NCBI GenBank assembly: GCA_027306715.1
Contig: DAHUZG010000204.1
Span: 1-6,360, forward strand
DNA from: Acidimicrobiaceae bacterium
Lineage (GTDB): Bacteria; Actinomycetota; Acidimicrobiia; Acidimicrobiales; Bog-793
Direction of reading: 5' to 3'
DNA: 6,360 nucleotides
In this document: positions 1-6,010 of the stretch, piece after piece
How positions within the stretch are numbered: the first letter of the stretch is position 1
Layout of the letters: each line of letters starts with the position of its first letter
The notes under the pieces: model-generated
Databases searched by the model: none
Told to the model about the DNA's origin: nothing
What the model saw: the letters and a program-made list of their open reading frames with translations, nothing else
Translations under genes and position numbers: made by a program

Positions 1-74
1 ACCGGGGGGGCGCCGGCGCGAGTGCGCTGCGGCCCGCGTTGTCATGCGCCGGGACGCTAGTTGGACAAGCCCGC

Positions 75-110
75 CGGCGGGCGCCGGGCGGCGGCCCGGG
101 TCGCCCGCCG
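75..110 (+). promoter_or_regulatory. Strong GC hairpin in leader of the PEP-utilising gene
   Basis: Positions 75-83 pair perfectly with 102-110, and directly inside that 84-89 pair perfectly with 94-99. The result is a 15-bp stem with a 2-nt bulge (100-101) and a 4-nt loop. No T-run follows, so it is not a classical intrinsic terminator. It ends 26 nt before the likely GTG start at 137. It could be the terminator-like end of an upstream gene, an mRNA-stabilising or translation-modulating structure, or chance pairing in GC-rich DNA. If the ATG at 44 were the true start, this hairpin would lie inside the coding region. Confidence 0.4.
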
Positions 111-136
111 CCGGGCGGCGGTGCGAGGATCCCGTC

Positions 137-1828
137 GTGCTGATCAACCTCGACGACGAGCGTGCGCTCGATCTGCGCCGCGCCGGCGCCAAGGCGGCCG
201 GCCTGGCGGCGGCGCGCCGAGCCGGCATCGCGACGCTGGCGGGGATCGTCCTCGGGGTCGAGCACTCGCTCCCGGTCCTCGCCGCGGCGGAGAGGACCGC
301 CACCGAGCGCGGCGATGCCGCGGCGCGGCTCGAGGTGATGGCGGCGCCGCTCGCCCCCGCCGTCGTCTCGGCGCTCGTCGAGGCGGCGGCCACCGGCTTC
401 GGCGAGCGCCTCGTCGTGCGCTCGTCGAGCCCGCTCGAGCAGGATCCGCACTGGTCGGGGGCATTCTCCTCCTACCTCGACGTCGGGCTCGAGGACCTGG
501 CGACGGCGGTCAGGGGCTGTTGGGCGTCGCTGTTCTCCCGTGACGCCCGCGAGCGCCTCGAGCACCTCGGACGCAGGCCGGGCTCGGTCGGGATGGCCGT
601 GCTCATCCAGCCGTTCGTGGTGCCGGCCCCGGGCGGCGTCGCTGACGCCGACAGCGCCGGCGCGCGGATCACCGTCGCCGACGGCGACCTCGCCGGCATG
701 CTCCAGGGCTGGGGCCGCGGCGATCGCGCCGAGGTGCCCCGCAGCGGGCCGGCGCGCGGGGCGGCGGTCGGGCGCTACGGCGCCGGGCTGCTCGAGCGGG
801 TGGCCGAGCTGGCCTTCTCGTGCCGGGAACGCCTTGGTGACGACCACCTCGAATGGGCGCTGTGCGACGGCGAGTGCCTGCTGCTGCAGTCGCGGCGGAG
901 CCCGCAGCGCTCTCGCCCGGCTGGGTGTCGGGCACCGGCTGTTGGCCCGGGGTCGGCGCCACAGCTGAGGGGCGAGGAGATCGTCCGGGCGGCCCGGGCG
1001 GTGGCACGCTTCGGCGGGCCGGCCGGCGAGGAGCTGGTGCTGCCGTGGTGCACGGCACCCGCCAGCCTGGGCTCGCGCCACGACCGGTCCGAGCTCGAGG
1101 CTCCCGCCGGCCCGCACGAGATGCCGAGACGGTGGCAGATCGCCGCGCTGGGGGCCGCCGCCCGCCGGCTCACCGCGCAGGCGTGGGCGATGGACCCCGA
1201 CCAGGCGGCCCGGGTCGCCCGCCAGACCATCGAGGCCGTCCGCAGCCGGATGGACCCCGAGGCGCTGGCGAGGTGGTGCTCGCTTCACCCTGTCGACGCC
1301 GCCGAAGGGGAGCGCCTTGTCGCGGCCGCCGAGGCCGCCGCGGCGCGCTACGTGGCCTCGGGCCAGCTGCTCGGCCCGAGCGACGCCTGGCGGCTCCCGG
1401 TGGCGACGCTCGAGGAGGTTCAGGCCGGCCGACCCGTGCCGGCCACGACGGCGGTGCCCCCCGGGGACGCCTGGGAGCCGTTCCTCCGCCAGGTGGTGCT
1501 CGACAACGGCGAGTCGGCCGACGGCGAGCCGGCATCGGGCGGGATCGGCGCCGGCACCCTGCTGGCGCTCGACGAGCCCCGCCGTGTCGCCGGGGCACGG
1601 CAGCGGTTCGTGCTCCACGTGCGCGAGCCGGTCCCCGGCTACGCGCCTCTGCTCTGGGCCGCGGCCGGGCTCGTCTCGTCATCGGGTAGCGCCTCGGCGC
1701 ACCTGTTCGACGTCGCCCGATCGCTCGGTGTTCCCGCTGTCGCCGGGATCGAGCTGCTGCCGCGCACCGCCGGCGAGAGCCTCGTCGTCGCCGTCGACGG
1801 CACGGCGGGCGAGGTGGCCTGGATCTGA
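137..1828 (+). CDS. PEP synthase/PPDK-like protein (ATP-grasp plus phosphohistidine domain)
   Basis: Likely a dikinase-type phosphotransferase. Family members use ATP to phosphorylate a swivelling histidine and pass the phosphate to an acceptor such as pyruvate, or rifampicin in Rph. Numbering is from GTG 137. The N-terminal part shows a glycine/alanine-rich nucleotide-binding start (about 12-35), a VRSSS motif near residue 100 followed by the SGAFSSYLDV block, an IQPFV strand near 170, and LEWALCDGE...LLLQSR near 250, matching the end of the PEP/pyruvate-binding ATP-grasp domain. The C-terminal domain carries the predicted phospho-accepting His522 (codon 1700-1702) in SASAH followed by VARSLGVPAVAG. 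At 563 aa it is much shorter than PEP synthase (about 800) or Rph (about 865), and its middle section (about 270-470) is unrecognised. GTG 137 is preferred over the in-frame ATG 44 because GAGG lies 8 nt upstream and the extra 31 residues are low-complexity. The acceptor is unknown. Confidence 0.8.
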   Translation: MLINLDDERALDLRRAGAKAAGLAAARRAGIATLAGIVLGVEHSLPVLAAAERTATERGDAAARLEVMAAPLAPAVVSALVEAAATGFGERLVVRSSSPLEQDPHWSGAFSSYLDVGLEDLATAVRGCWASLFSRDARERLEHLGRRPGSVGMAVLIQPFVVPAPGGVADADSAGARITVADGDLAGMLQGWGRGDRAEVPRSGPARGAAVGRYGAGLLERVAELAFSCRERLGDDHLEWALCDGECLLLQSRRSPQRSRPAGCRAPAVGPGSAPQLRGEEIVRAARAVARFGGPAGEELVLPWCTAPASLGSRHDRSELEAPAGPHEMPRRWQIAALGAAARRLTAQAWAMDPDQAARVARQTIEAVRSRMDPEALARWCSLHPVDAAEGERLVAAAEAAAARYVASGQLLGPSDAWRLPVATLEEVQAGRPVPATTAVPPGDAWEPFLRQVVLDNGESADGEPASGGIGAGTLLALDEPRRVAGARQRFVLHVREPVPGYAPLLWAAAGLVSSSGSASAHLFDVARSLGVPAVAGIELLPRTAGESLVVAVDGTAGEVAWI

Positions 1829-1848
1829 GCGGCAGCGGGCCGGGCGGC

Positions 1849-2676
1849 TCAGCGGCGAGCGGCCGACCAGATTGCGTAGGCGAGCGGGAGGTCGTACTCG
1901 TCGCCGCTGGCGCGGTAGCGCTCGAGGTAGCTCGCGACGGCCTCTTCCGCCTCGGCGGCGCGCTCCTCCGGCACGCCGACGGCGAGCAGCATCGAGGAGT
2001 CGTAGGCAGCCGAGCGAGGCAGGCGGGCGACGGCGCGGATCTCGTCGCGGGAGATGTCGACGAAGCCGGCGTCGGCGAGGATCTGCTCGGGAACGGCCGG
2101 GTCGCCGAAGCGGAAAGGGCCCGGCCCGCTCCCCGCCGCGGCTCCCTGTGCGTGATTGTCGTCGGAGGTGGCGAAGCGCCGGAGCAGCGGCGCCACGTGC
2201 CAAGGGTTGGCCTCGGCCGGCTGCCAGCAGGAGAAGGTCAGCCGGCCGCCAGCGACGAGCTGGCGCCCGACGTTGGCGAAGGCGGCGACGCTGTCGGCGA
2301 AGAAGAGAACACCGAGCTGGCTGACAGCGGCGTCGAAGGGTGCGGCGTCGATGCTGGCGGTCTCGGCGTCCGCGAGGACGAAGCTGACCCCGCCGGCTCC
2401 GGCCGCTGCCACCCGCTGCCGTGCCGCCTCGAGCAGGGGCTCGGAGAAGTCGACGCCGACGACCGTTCCGCTCGGGGCGACGGCTCGGGCGGCGGCCAGC
2501 GTCGAGGGCCCCGAGCCGCATCCGATGTCGAGCACGCGCTCGCCCGGCACGAGCGCAGCACGCCTCAGCAAGGCGTCGGTCGTCGCCTCGCTCAGGCCCT
2601 CGCGCCGCCTCCAGCCGCTCGCGAAGCCGGGGTGGTTCCAGCGCTCGCGCTCGTGCTCGTTGCCTCCGAAGGCCAT
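1849..2676 (-). CDS. Class I SAM-dependent methyltransferase
   Basis: A 275-aa Rossmann-fold methyltransferase of the UbiE/Methyltransf_11-25 type, soluble and probably acting on a small molecule. Residues 48-56 form motif I (VLDIGCGSG, SAM binding). VVGVD at 72-76 provides the acidic residue that would hold the SAM ribose. LADAE around 101-105 is the adenine-side acidic loop. The following PFDAAVSQLGVLFFAD segment and the VAGGRLTFSCW strand are typical of this family, as is the later NPW motif and the FGDP...L..AGF block. The reading frame stays open upstream to 3138, but ATG 2676 is the clear start: it has a strong AGGAG ribosome site 5-7 nt upstream, the typical family N-terminus follows, and the longer version would cover the divergent promoter and the bicupin start. 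It is transcribed divergently from the dioxygenase operon and converges on the PEP-utilising gene with a 20-bp gap. The methyl acceptor cannot be inferred. Confidence 0.9.
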   Translation of the reverse strand: MAFGGNEHERERWNHPGFASGWRRREGLSEATTDALLRRAALVPGERVLDIGCGSGPSTLAAARAVAPSGTVVGVDFSEPLLEAARQRVAAAGAGGVSFVLADAETASIDAAPFDAAVSQLGVLFFADSVAAFANVGRQLVAGGRLTFSCWQPAEANPWHVAPLLRRFATSDDNHAQGAAAGSGPGPFRFGDPAVPEQILADAGFVDISRDEIRAVARLPRSAAYDSSMLLAVGVPEERAAEAEEAVASYLERYRASGDEYDLPLAYAIWSAARR

Positions 2677-2680
2677 CGGG

Positions 2681-2689
2681 ATCTCCTCT
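2681..2689 (-). promoter_or_regulatory. Ribosome binding site of the methyltransferase
   Basis: On the minus strand this reads AGAGGAGAT, a near-perfect match to the anti-Shine-Dalgarno sequence, and is followed after a few bases by ATG at 2676. It fixes the start of a reading frame that is otherwise open for a further 154 codons upstream. Confidence 0.75.
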
Positions 2690-2774
2690 GTCGGGGCCGA
2701 CGAGCGCAGGGGTGGGAGCGGCTCGTGCGGCCTTCGGAGCGGCCCGCCAGCAGCTCTCGACGGGCCTCTGCGAC

Positions 2775-2804
2775 TTGACAGGCCGCGCGAATCTAGAATA
2801 CAAT
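2775..2804 (+). promoter_or_regulatory. Sigma70-type promoter of the bicupin operon
   Basis: A perfect -35 hexamer TTGACA (2775-2780) is followed by an 18-bp spacer and a 5-of-6 -10 match TACAAT (2799-2804). The -10 region lies in the only distinctly AT-rich stretch of the window (2790-2820), inside the divergent intergenic gap. A transcript starting near 2811 would have a leader of about 94 nt before ATG 2905. Such a close match to the vegetative consensus predicts strong basal activity, consistent with control by a repressor at the overlapping inverted repeat. No comparably good promoter was found for the methyltransferase on the opposite strand. Confidence 0.65.
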
Positions 2805-2807
2805 TCT
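2795..2807. promoter_or_regulatory. Candidate operator: inverted repeat over the -10 element
   Basis: AGAAT, three bases, ATTCT forms a perfect 5-3-5 palindrome that completely covers the -10 hexamer. A related GGAAT half-site lies at 2815-2819, so the element may be two overlapping sites. Its position would allow a dimeric repressor to block RNA polymerase. The IclR-type protein encoded at 5153 in the same unit is the obvious candidate ligand, but this is inference: IclR-family operators are palindromic yet vary in sequence. Confidence 0.4.
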
Positions 2808-2886
2808 GCACGTTGGAATAGCGACTGCGGCGTCGCTGGGGTTGCTCCGAAAGTCTCGCAGGTCGTCCCCCGACGTCGTCGGGCCC

Positions 2887-2895
2887 GAGGAGGAG
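2887..2895 (+). promoter_or_regulatory. Ribosome binding site of the bicupin gene
   Basis: GAGGAGGAG lies 9-12 nt before ATG 2905. It supports this start over the in-frame ATG at 2842, which has no comparable site and would add 21 residues unlike the rest of the protein. Confidence 0.6.
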
Positions 2896-2904
2896 CAGCG
2901 AACG

Positions 2905-4104
2905 ATGTCGCACATCGAGACCGTTCCGGACGTGATGACGGTGGGGCGAGGCGCGCTGCTGCGGGACCCGGCGGACGACAGCGCACAGCCGGCCCTGTTC
3001 CGGCCGATCGCCGACTCCAGTCCTGCTGCGGAGCTGTGGCCGAGCTTCGTCGTCGCTCGCCAGACGCTCGAAGACGAGGCGGGGCGCCTGCTCGATCTCG
3101 ACGGCGGCGCGGACGACCGCCGCTCGATCATCTGCCATCCCCGCAGCAGTCAGCCGGGCCTCGGGCTAGCGCCGGGCATCCGCGTCACCCTCGAGGTGCT
3201 GCGACCCGGAGAGGCGACGACCCCGATGCGGCACAACTCGAGCCAGGTCGTGTTCGGCATCGCCGGCTCCGGCGAGGTGGTGGTCGACGGCCACGCTCGG
3301 CGCTTCGAGCGCTTCGACGTCTGGAACACGCCGTCGATGGCGACGTACTTCCACCGCAACGACACCGACCAGGTCCAGGTTCGGCTCGCCTATTCGAACG
3401 CCGCCCTGCTCGAGAAGCTGAACGTCCACTATGTCGAGCTCGACCCGCCGTCCGGGCGGGTTGTCTCGAGCCTGAGAGACGCCGAGGGTGGCGACGAGCG
3501 GGCGAACGCCATGCCCGAAGGGTTCGACGAGCTGTTCTCGCTTCTCGACGAGGACGGTCGCGACATCTGGCTGATGTGCTACGAGCGTCTCGTCAACCCA
3601 CCGGTGCAGCCGTCCCCGGCGCTTGTCTGGCCGTGGCGACTCGTTGAGGAGCAATTGCTGCGCCTCCACGCCCTCGGGCCGGACTATCGCGGGCGGCGCC
3701 TGTACCTGCTGTTCAACCCGGCGACGGGAAGGACCAACGGGACGAGCCACTCGTTCTTCGCCACGATGACGATTCGTCCCGCCGGCATCCACGACCGCCC
3801 GCACCGCCACACCGCAGCCGCGATCAACTACTTCTTCAAGGGCGAGGGATACTCGATCGTCGAGGGCAAGCGCTTCGAGTGGAAGGCGGGCGACCTCATG
3901 CTGTCGGCACCGGGTTGGGCCGTTCACCACCACAATTCTCACGACTTTGGAGATGTCTGCGAGCTCACGATCCAGGACAGCCCCTTCCATCTGGCGATCG
4001 ACTCGCTGCTGTGGCAGGAGGATCTGAAACAAGCGCCGCTCCTCATCGGCTCGCACCCCGGCTGGCAGACGAACCGTCGAGCCGTGGAGCCCGCCGGCAG
4101 CTGA
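2905..4104 (+). CDS. Bicupin dioxygenase of the gentisate 1,2-dioxygenase type
   Basis: A 399-aa cytoplasmic protein with two cupin domains, probably an Fe(II)-dependent extradiol-type ring-cleaving dioxygenase acting on a hydroxylated aromatic carboxylate. Cupin 1 spans about 90-165 and cupin 2 about 262-375. Cupin 2 has an NPATG motif (271-275), HRHTAAA (His300, His302) with GEG a few residues on, an AGD turn, and PGWAVHHH (341-343), giving a complete three-histidine metal site. It ends with IQDSP...LLWQED, similar to the C-terminal cupin of gentisate dioxygenase. Cupin 1 keeps RHNSSQ (His110) and FHRND (His150), but the first HxH histidine is Met108, so this site looks degenerate. In classical gentisate dioxygenases the metal lies in the N-terminal cupin, so the substrate may differ. 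It is slightly longer than typical family members (about 350 aa). It is the first gene after the promoter, and a decarboxylase/aldolase-type cluster follows. Confidence 0.8.
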   Translation: MSHIETVPDVMTVGRGALLRDPADDSAQPALFRPIADSSPAAELWPSFVVARQTLEDEAGRLLDLDGGADDRRSIICHPRSSQPGLGLAPGIRVTLEVLRPGEATTPMRHNSSQVVFGIAGSGEVVVDGHARRFERFDVWNTPSMATYFHRNDTDQVQVRLAYSNAALLEKLNVHYVELDPPSGRVVSSLRDAEGGDERANAMPEGFDELFSLLDEDGRDIWLMCYERLVNPPVQPSPALVWPWRLVEEQLLRLHALGPDYRGRRLYLLFNPATGRTNGTSHSFFATMTIRPAGIHDRPHRHTAAAINYFFKGEGYSIVEGKRFEWKAGDLMLSAPGWAVHHHNSHDFGDVCELTIQDSPFHLAIDSLLWQEDLKQAPLLIGSHPGWQTNRRAVEPAGS

Positions 4105-4126
4105 TCGACCGTCGGTAGCTGATCGA
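4096..4126 (+). repeat. Imperfect 18-bp tandem duplication across the bicupin stop
   Basis: CGGCAGCTGATCGA (4096-4109 region) recurs 18 bp later as CGGTAGCTGATCGA, with one mismatch in 14. The first copy contains the TGA stop of the bicupin gene (4102-4104); the second lies just outside. It probably arose by replication slippage, and no function is evident. Confidence 0.5.
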
Positions 4127-4170
4127 GATGAGATCGGGCGAGCTGCCGCTCGCTCCCGCCCACCGGTTGG

Positions 4171-4189
4171 CCGCGCCGGGCGGGCGCGG
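4171..4189 (+). promoter_or_regulatory. Intercistronic hairpin between bicupin and aldolase genes
   Basis: CCGCGCC (4171-4177) and GGCGCGG (4183-4189) form a perfect 7-bp stem around a 5-nt loop. A G.U pair could extend it. No T-run follows. It sits in the 133-bp gap between the bicupin stop and the aldolase start, where it could act as an RNA-processing or stability element, or as a weak transcription attenuator that sets different levels for the two genes. Chance is possible at this GC content. Confidence 0.35.
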
Positions 4190-4237
4190 TGGCGCAGTGT
4201 TGCCGGCGATCAGCGGCATCGACGAGGATGTGGCCCG

Positions 4238-5152
4238 ATGATGAGGCTCGAGGGATCGCTCCTGAAGGGCAGCTACACCCCTGTCGTCACGCCGATCGGC
4301 GACGGCAGGGTCGATCTCGGCTGCTTTGCAGCCCTTGTCCGCAGGCAGTTCGCCGGCGGCAGCCAGGGCGTCGTCGTCACCGGCACGACGGGGGAGCCGA
4401 GCCTGCTCAGCGCCGGCGAGCGCCGTGAGCTGCTCGAGGCGGCTCTCGGGTCCGCAGGCGGCGGCCCGGTGGTCGCCGCCACCGGATGTCAGACGCTTGC
4501 CGACACCCTCGAGCTCTGCGCCCACGCCGAGCAGGCGGGGGCTGCTGCGCTGCTCGTCGTGACGCCGTACTACATCCGCCCGCCGCAGCGCGGGCTCGTC
4601 GAGTACTTCCGGGCAGTGTGCGCATCGACAGAGCTTCCGGTGCTCGCCTATCACATCCCCGGCAGGGCGGCGGTGTCGCTCGAGCTGGCGAGCATCGTTG
4701 CGATCGCGAAGTCCTCGCCCAACTTCGTCGGGATGAAGCACGCCTCGAGCGACCTCGGCCTCGTGACCAAGGTCATCGAGGCGCTCGGGACGGATTTCCG
4801 CCTCTTCGTCGGCCTCGAGGAGATGTCCTTCCCGATGCTGGCGATCGGGGCGTGCGGCATGATGAACGCCGTCGGCAACCTCGTGCCCTCGGCGGTCGCC
4901 GATCTCTGGAAGGCCGTCGATTCCGGCGACCTCGCCGAGGGGCGCCGGCTGCACTACGAGCTCGCCGAGCTGAACGAGGCGGTGTTCTGGGACATCAACC
5001 CGATCCCGATCAAGTACCTGATGTGGCGGCTCGGACTGCTGGCGACCGACGAGCATCGCCTGCCGATGGTGCCGCCGACTCCCGAGCTGGCGGCTCGCCT
5101 CGACGATCTCCTGGCGCGCTCGCCGGTGCTCGCCAAGGCGGGCGACTCCTAG
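4238..5152 (+). CDS. DapA/N-acetylneuraminate lyase-type Schiff-base aldolase
   Basis: A 304-aa (beta/alpha)8-barrel of the dihydrodipicolinate synthase family, the usual family length. Family members form a Schiff base with pyruvate or a related 2-oxo acid and catalyse aldol addition, cleavage or dehydration. Visible motifs are GTTGEPS with Thr50/Thr51, VVTPYY (Tyr111/112), AYHIPGR with Tyr138 and Arg143, and VGMKHASSD with the Schiff-base Lys167. All core catalytic residues of true DapA have equivalents. Asn-Val before PGR is replaced by His-Ile, and the Thr after it by Ala. ATG 4238 has GAGG 10 nt upstream; ATG 4241 is equally usable. It lies between a ring-cleavage dioxygenase and an IclR regulator, with no lysine or sialic-acid genes nearby. 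A catabolic role, such as cleaving or hydrating a ring-fission product, is therefore more likely than lysine synthesis, but the substrate is not known. Confidence 0.85.
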   Translation: MMRLEGSLLKGSYTPVVTPIGDGRVDLGCFAALVRRQFAGGSQGVVVTGTTGEPSLLSAGERRELLEAALGSAGGGPVVAATGCQTLADTLELCAHAEQAGAAALLVVTPYYIRPPQRGLVEYFRAVCASTELPVLAYHIPGRAAVSLELASIVAIAKSSPNFVGMKHASSDLGLVTKVIEALGTDFRLFVGLEEMSFPMLAIGACGMMNAVGNLVPSAVADLWKAVDSGDLAEGRRLHYELAELNEAVFWDINPIPIKYLMWRLGLLATDEHRLPMVPPTPELAARLDDLLARSPVLAKAGDS

Positions 5153-6010
5153 GTGGCGTCTCGCCTGCAGCGCGCCGCCCGCATCGAGGCGGATGGGACC
5201 GACGGATTCGATGCAGCGGATCGCCCCGCAGAGCGCCTCTCCTCGCCGGGCAGTGGCGGACCCGCCTACCCCATCGAGTCTGTCGACAACGTGCTGCGGC
5301 TGCTGCTGCTGCTCGGCCAGCGCGGCCAGATCCGCGTCTCGGAGGCGAGCGTGGAGCTCGGCACTGCGGTGTCGACGGCGCACCGGCTCCTCGCCATGCT
5401 GTCGCACCACGGCTTTGTTCGCCAGGATCCGGCGAGCAAGGTCTACGCCGCGGGACCGGTCCTCGTCCGCCTCGGGCTCAAGGCGGTGCAGAGCCTGGAC
5501 CTTCGTACCCTCGCCCACGAGCACCTCGTGCGGCTCCGTGACGAGACGGGGGAGACGGTTCATCTCGCCGTGCCGGAGGGCAACCAGGTCAGCTTCATCG
5601 ACGCTGTCGAGAGCGAGAAGGCGCTGCGAGTCTCGTCGCGCCGCGGGGTCACGATGTGGGCGCACTGCACCTCGGTCGGCAAGGCCTACCTCGCCCATCT
5701 CGAGGACAGCCGGCTGCTCGAGCTCTATCCCTCGATCGACCTGCCCTCGATGACCCGGCATTCGGTGACGTCGCGCTCGCGGCTGTTCGCCGAGCTGGCG
5801 CGGATCCGGGCCGAGGGGTATGCCGAGAGCTCGGGCGAGAGCGAGGACGGCGTCGGCTCGGCCGGCGTCGCCGTGCACGACCGCGCCGGACGTGTCGTCG
5901 CCGCCGTATCGAGCTCGGTCCCGCTCTCGCGGCTGACGCCGCTCCTTCGCGGCGGGATCGTTGCAGCGACGCGGAGGGCCGCCGCCGAGATCGCCGCCGT
6001 GCTGCCGTGA
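5153..6010 (+). CDS. IclR-family transcriptional regulator
   Basis: A 285-aa DNA-binding regulator, probably controlling this catabolic cluster in response to a pathway metabolite. A winged helix-turn-helix spans about 40-102, from IESVDNVLRLL through a predicted recognition helix near 72-84 (VSTAHRLLAML) to the wing leading into YAAGPVLVRLG. The IclR effector-binding domain follows (about 115-285), with typical features: LRDETGETVHLAV, WAHCTSVGKAYLA, LARIRAEGYAES and the C-terminal SAGVAVHDRAGRVVAAVSSS block. The first 38 residues are an extra, probably disordered tail. GTG 5153 directly follows the aldolase TAG, and no other ATG or GTG occurs before the winged helix, so this start is the best available although its ribosome site is weak. 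It probably depends on translational coupling. Whether it represses or activates is not shown; the palindrome over the -10 element at 2795-2807 would suit repression. Confidence 0.9.
   Translation: MASRLQRAARIEADGTDGFDAADRPAERLSSPGSGGPAYPIESVDNVLRLLLLLGQRGQIRVSEASVELGTAVSTAHRLLAMLSHHGFVRQDPASKVYAAGPVLVRLGLKAVQSLDLRTLAHEHLVRLRDETGETVHLAVPEGNQVSFIDAVESEKALRVSSRRGVTMWAHCTSVGKAYLAHLEDSRLLELYPSIDLPSMTRHSVTSRSRLFAELARIRAEGYAESSGESEDGVGSAGVAVHDRAGRVVAAVSSSVPLSRLTPLLRGGIVAATRRAAAEIAAVLP

Noticed and set aside
1..45. Possible divergent gene starting at an ATG at 45 on the minus strand
   Set aside because: Only 15 open codons fall in the window, with no ribosome site and no recognisable sequence, so it cannot be supported.
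1826..1851. Inverted repeat TGAGC/GCTCA linking the two convergent stop codons as a bidirectional terminator
   Set aside because: The stem is only 5 bp with a 16-nt loop and no T-run on either side. At this composition it is likely chance.
2690..2701. Palindrome GTCGG-GG-CCGAC in the methyltransferase leader
   Set aside because: It is short and GC-only in a GC-rich region, lies just upstream of the ribosome site, and has no second copy or other support as an operator.
2677..3138. A 154-residue N-terminal extension of the methyltransferase frame
   Set aside because: The extension overlaps the divergent promoter and the bicupin start. It lacks family similarity, and a strong ribosome site precedes the internal ATG at 2676.
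3166..4056. A 296-codon minus-strand open frame opposite the bicupin gene
   Set aside because: It has no recognisable motifs, while the + strand encodes conserved cupin motifs along its whole length.
4043..5878. A 611-codon open frame on the minus strand opposite the aldolase and IclR genes
   Set aside because: Its product is rich in Arg, His, Asp and Gly with no recognisable domain, while the + strand frames show clear DapA and IclR motifs throughout. It is the usual antisense open frame of GC-rich genes.
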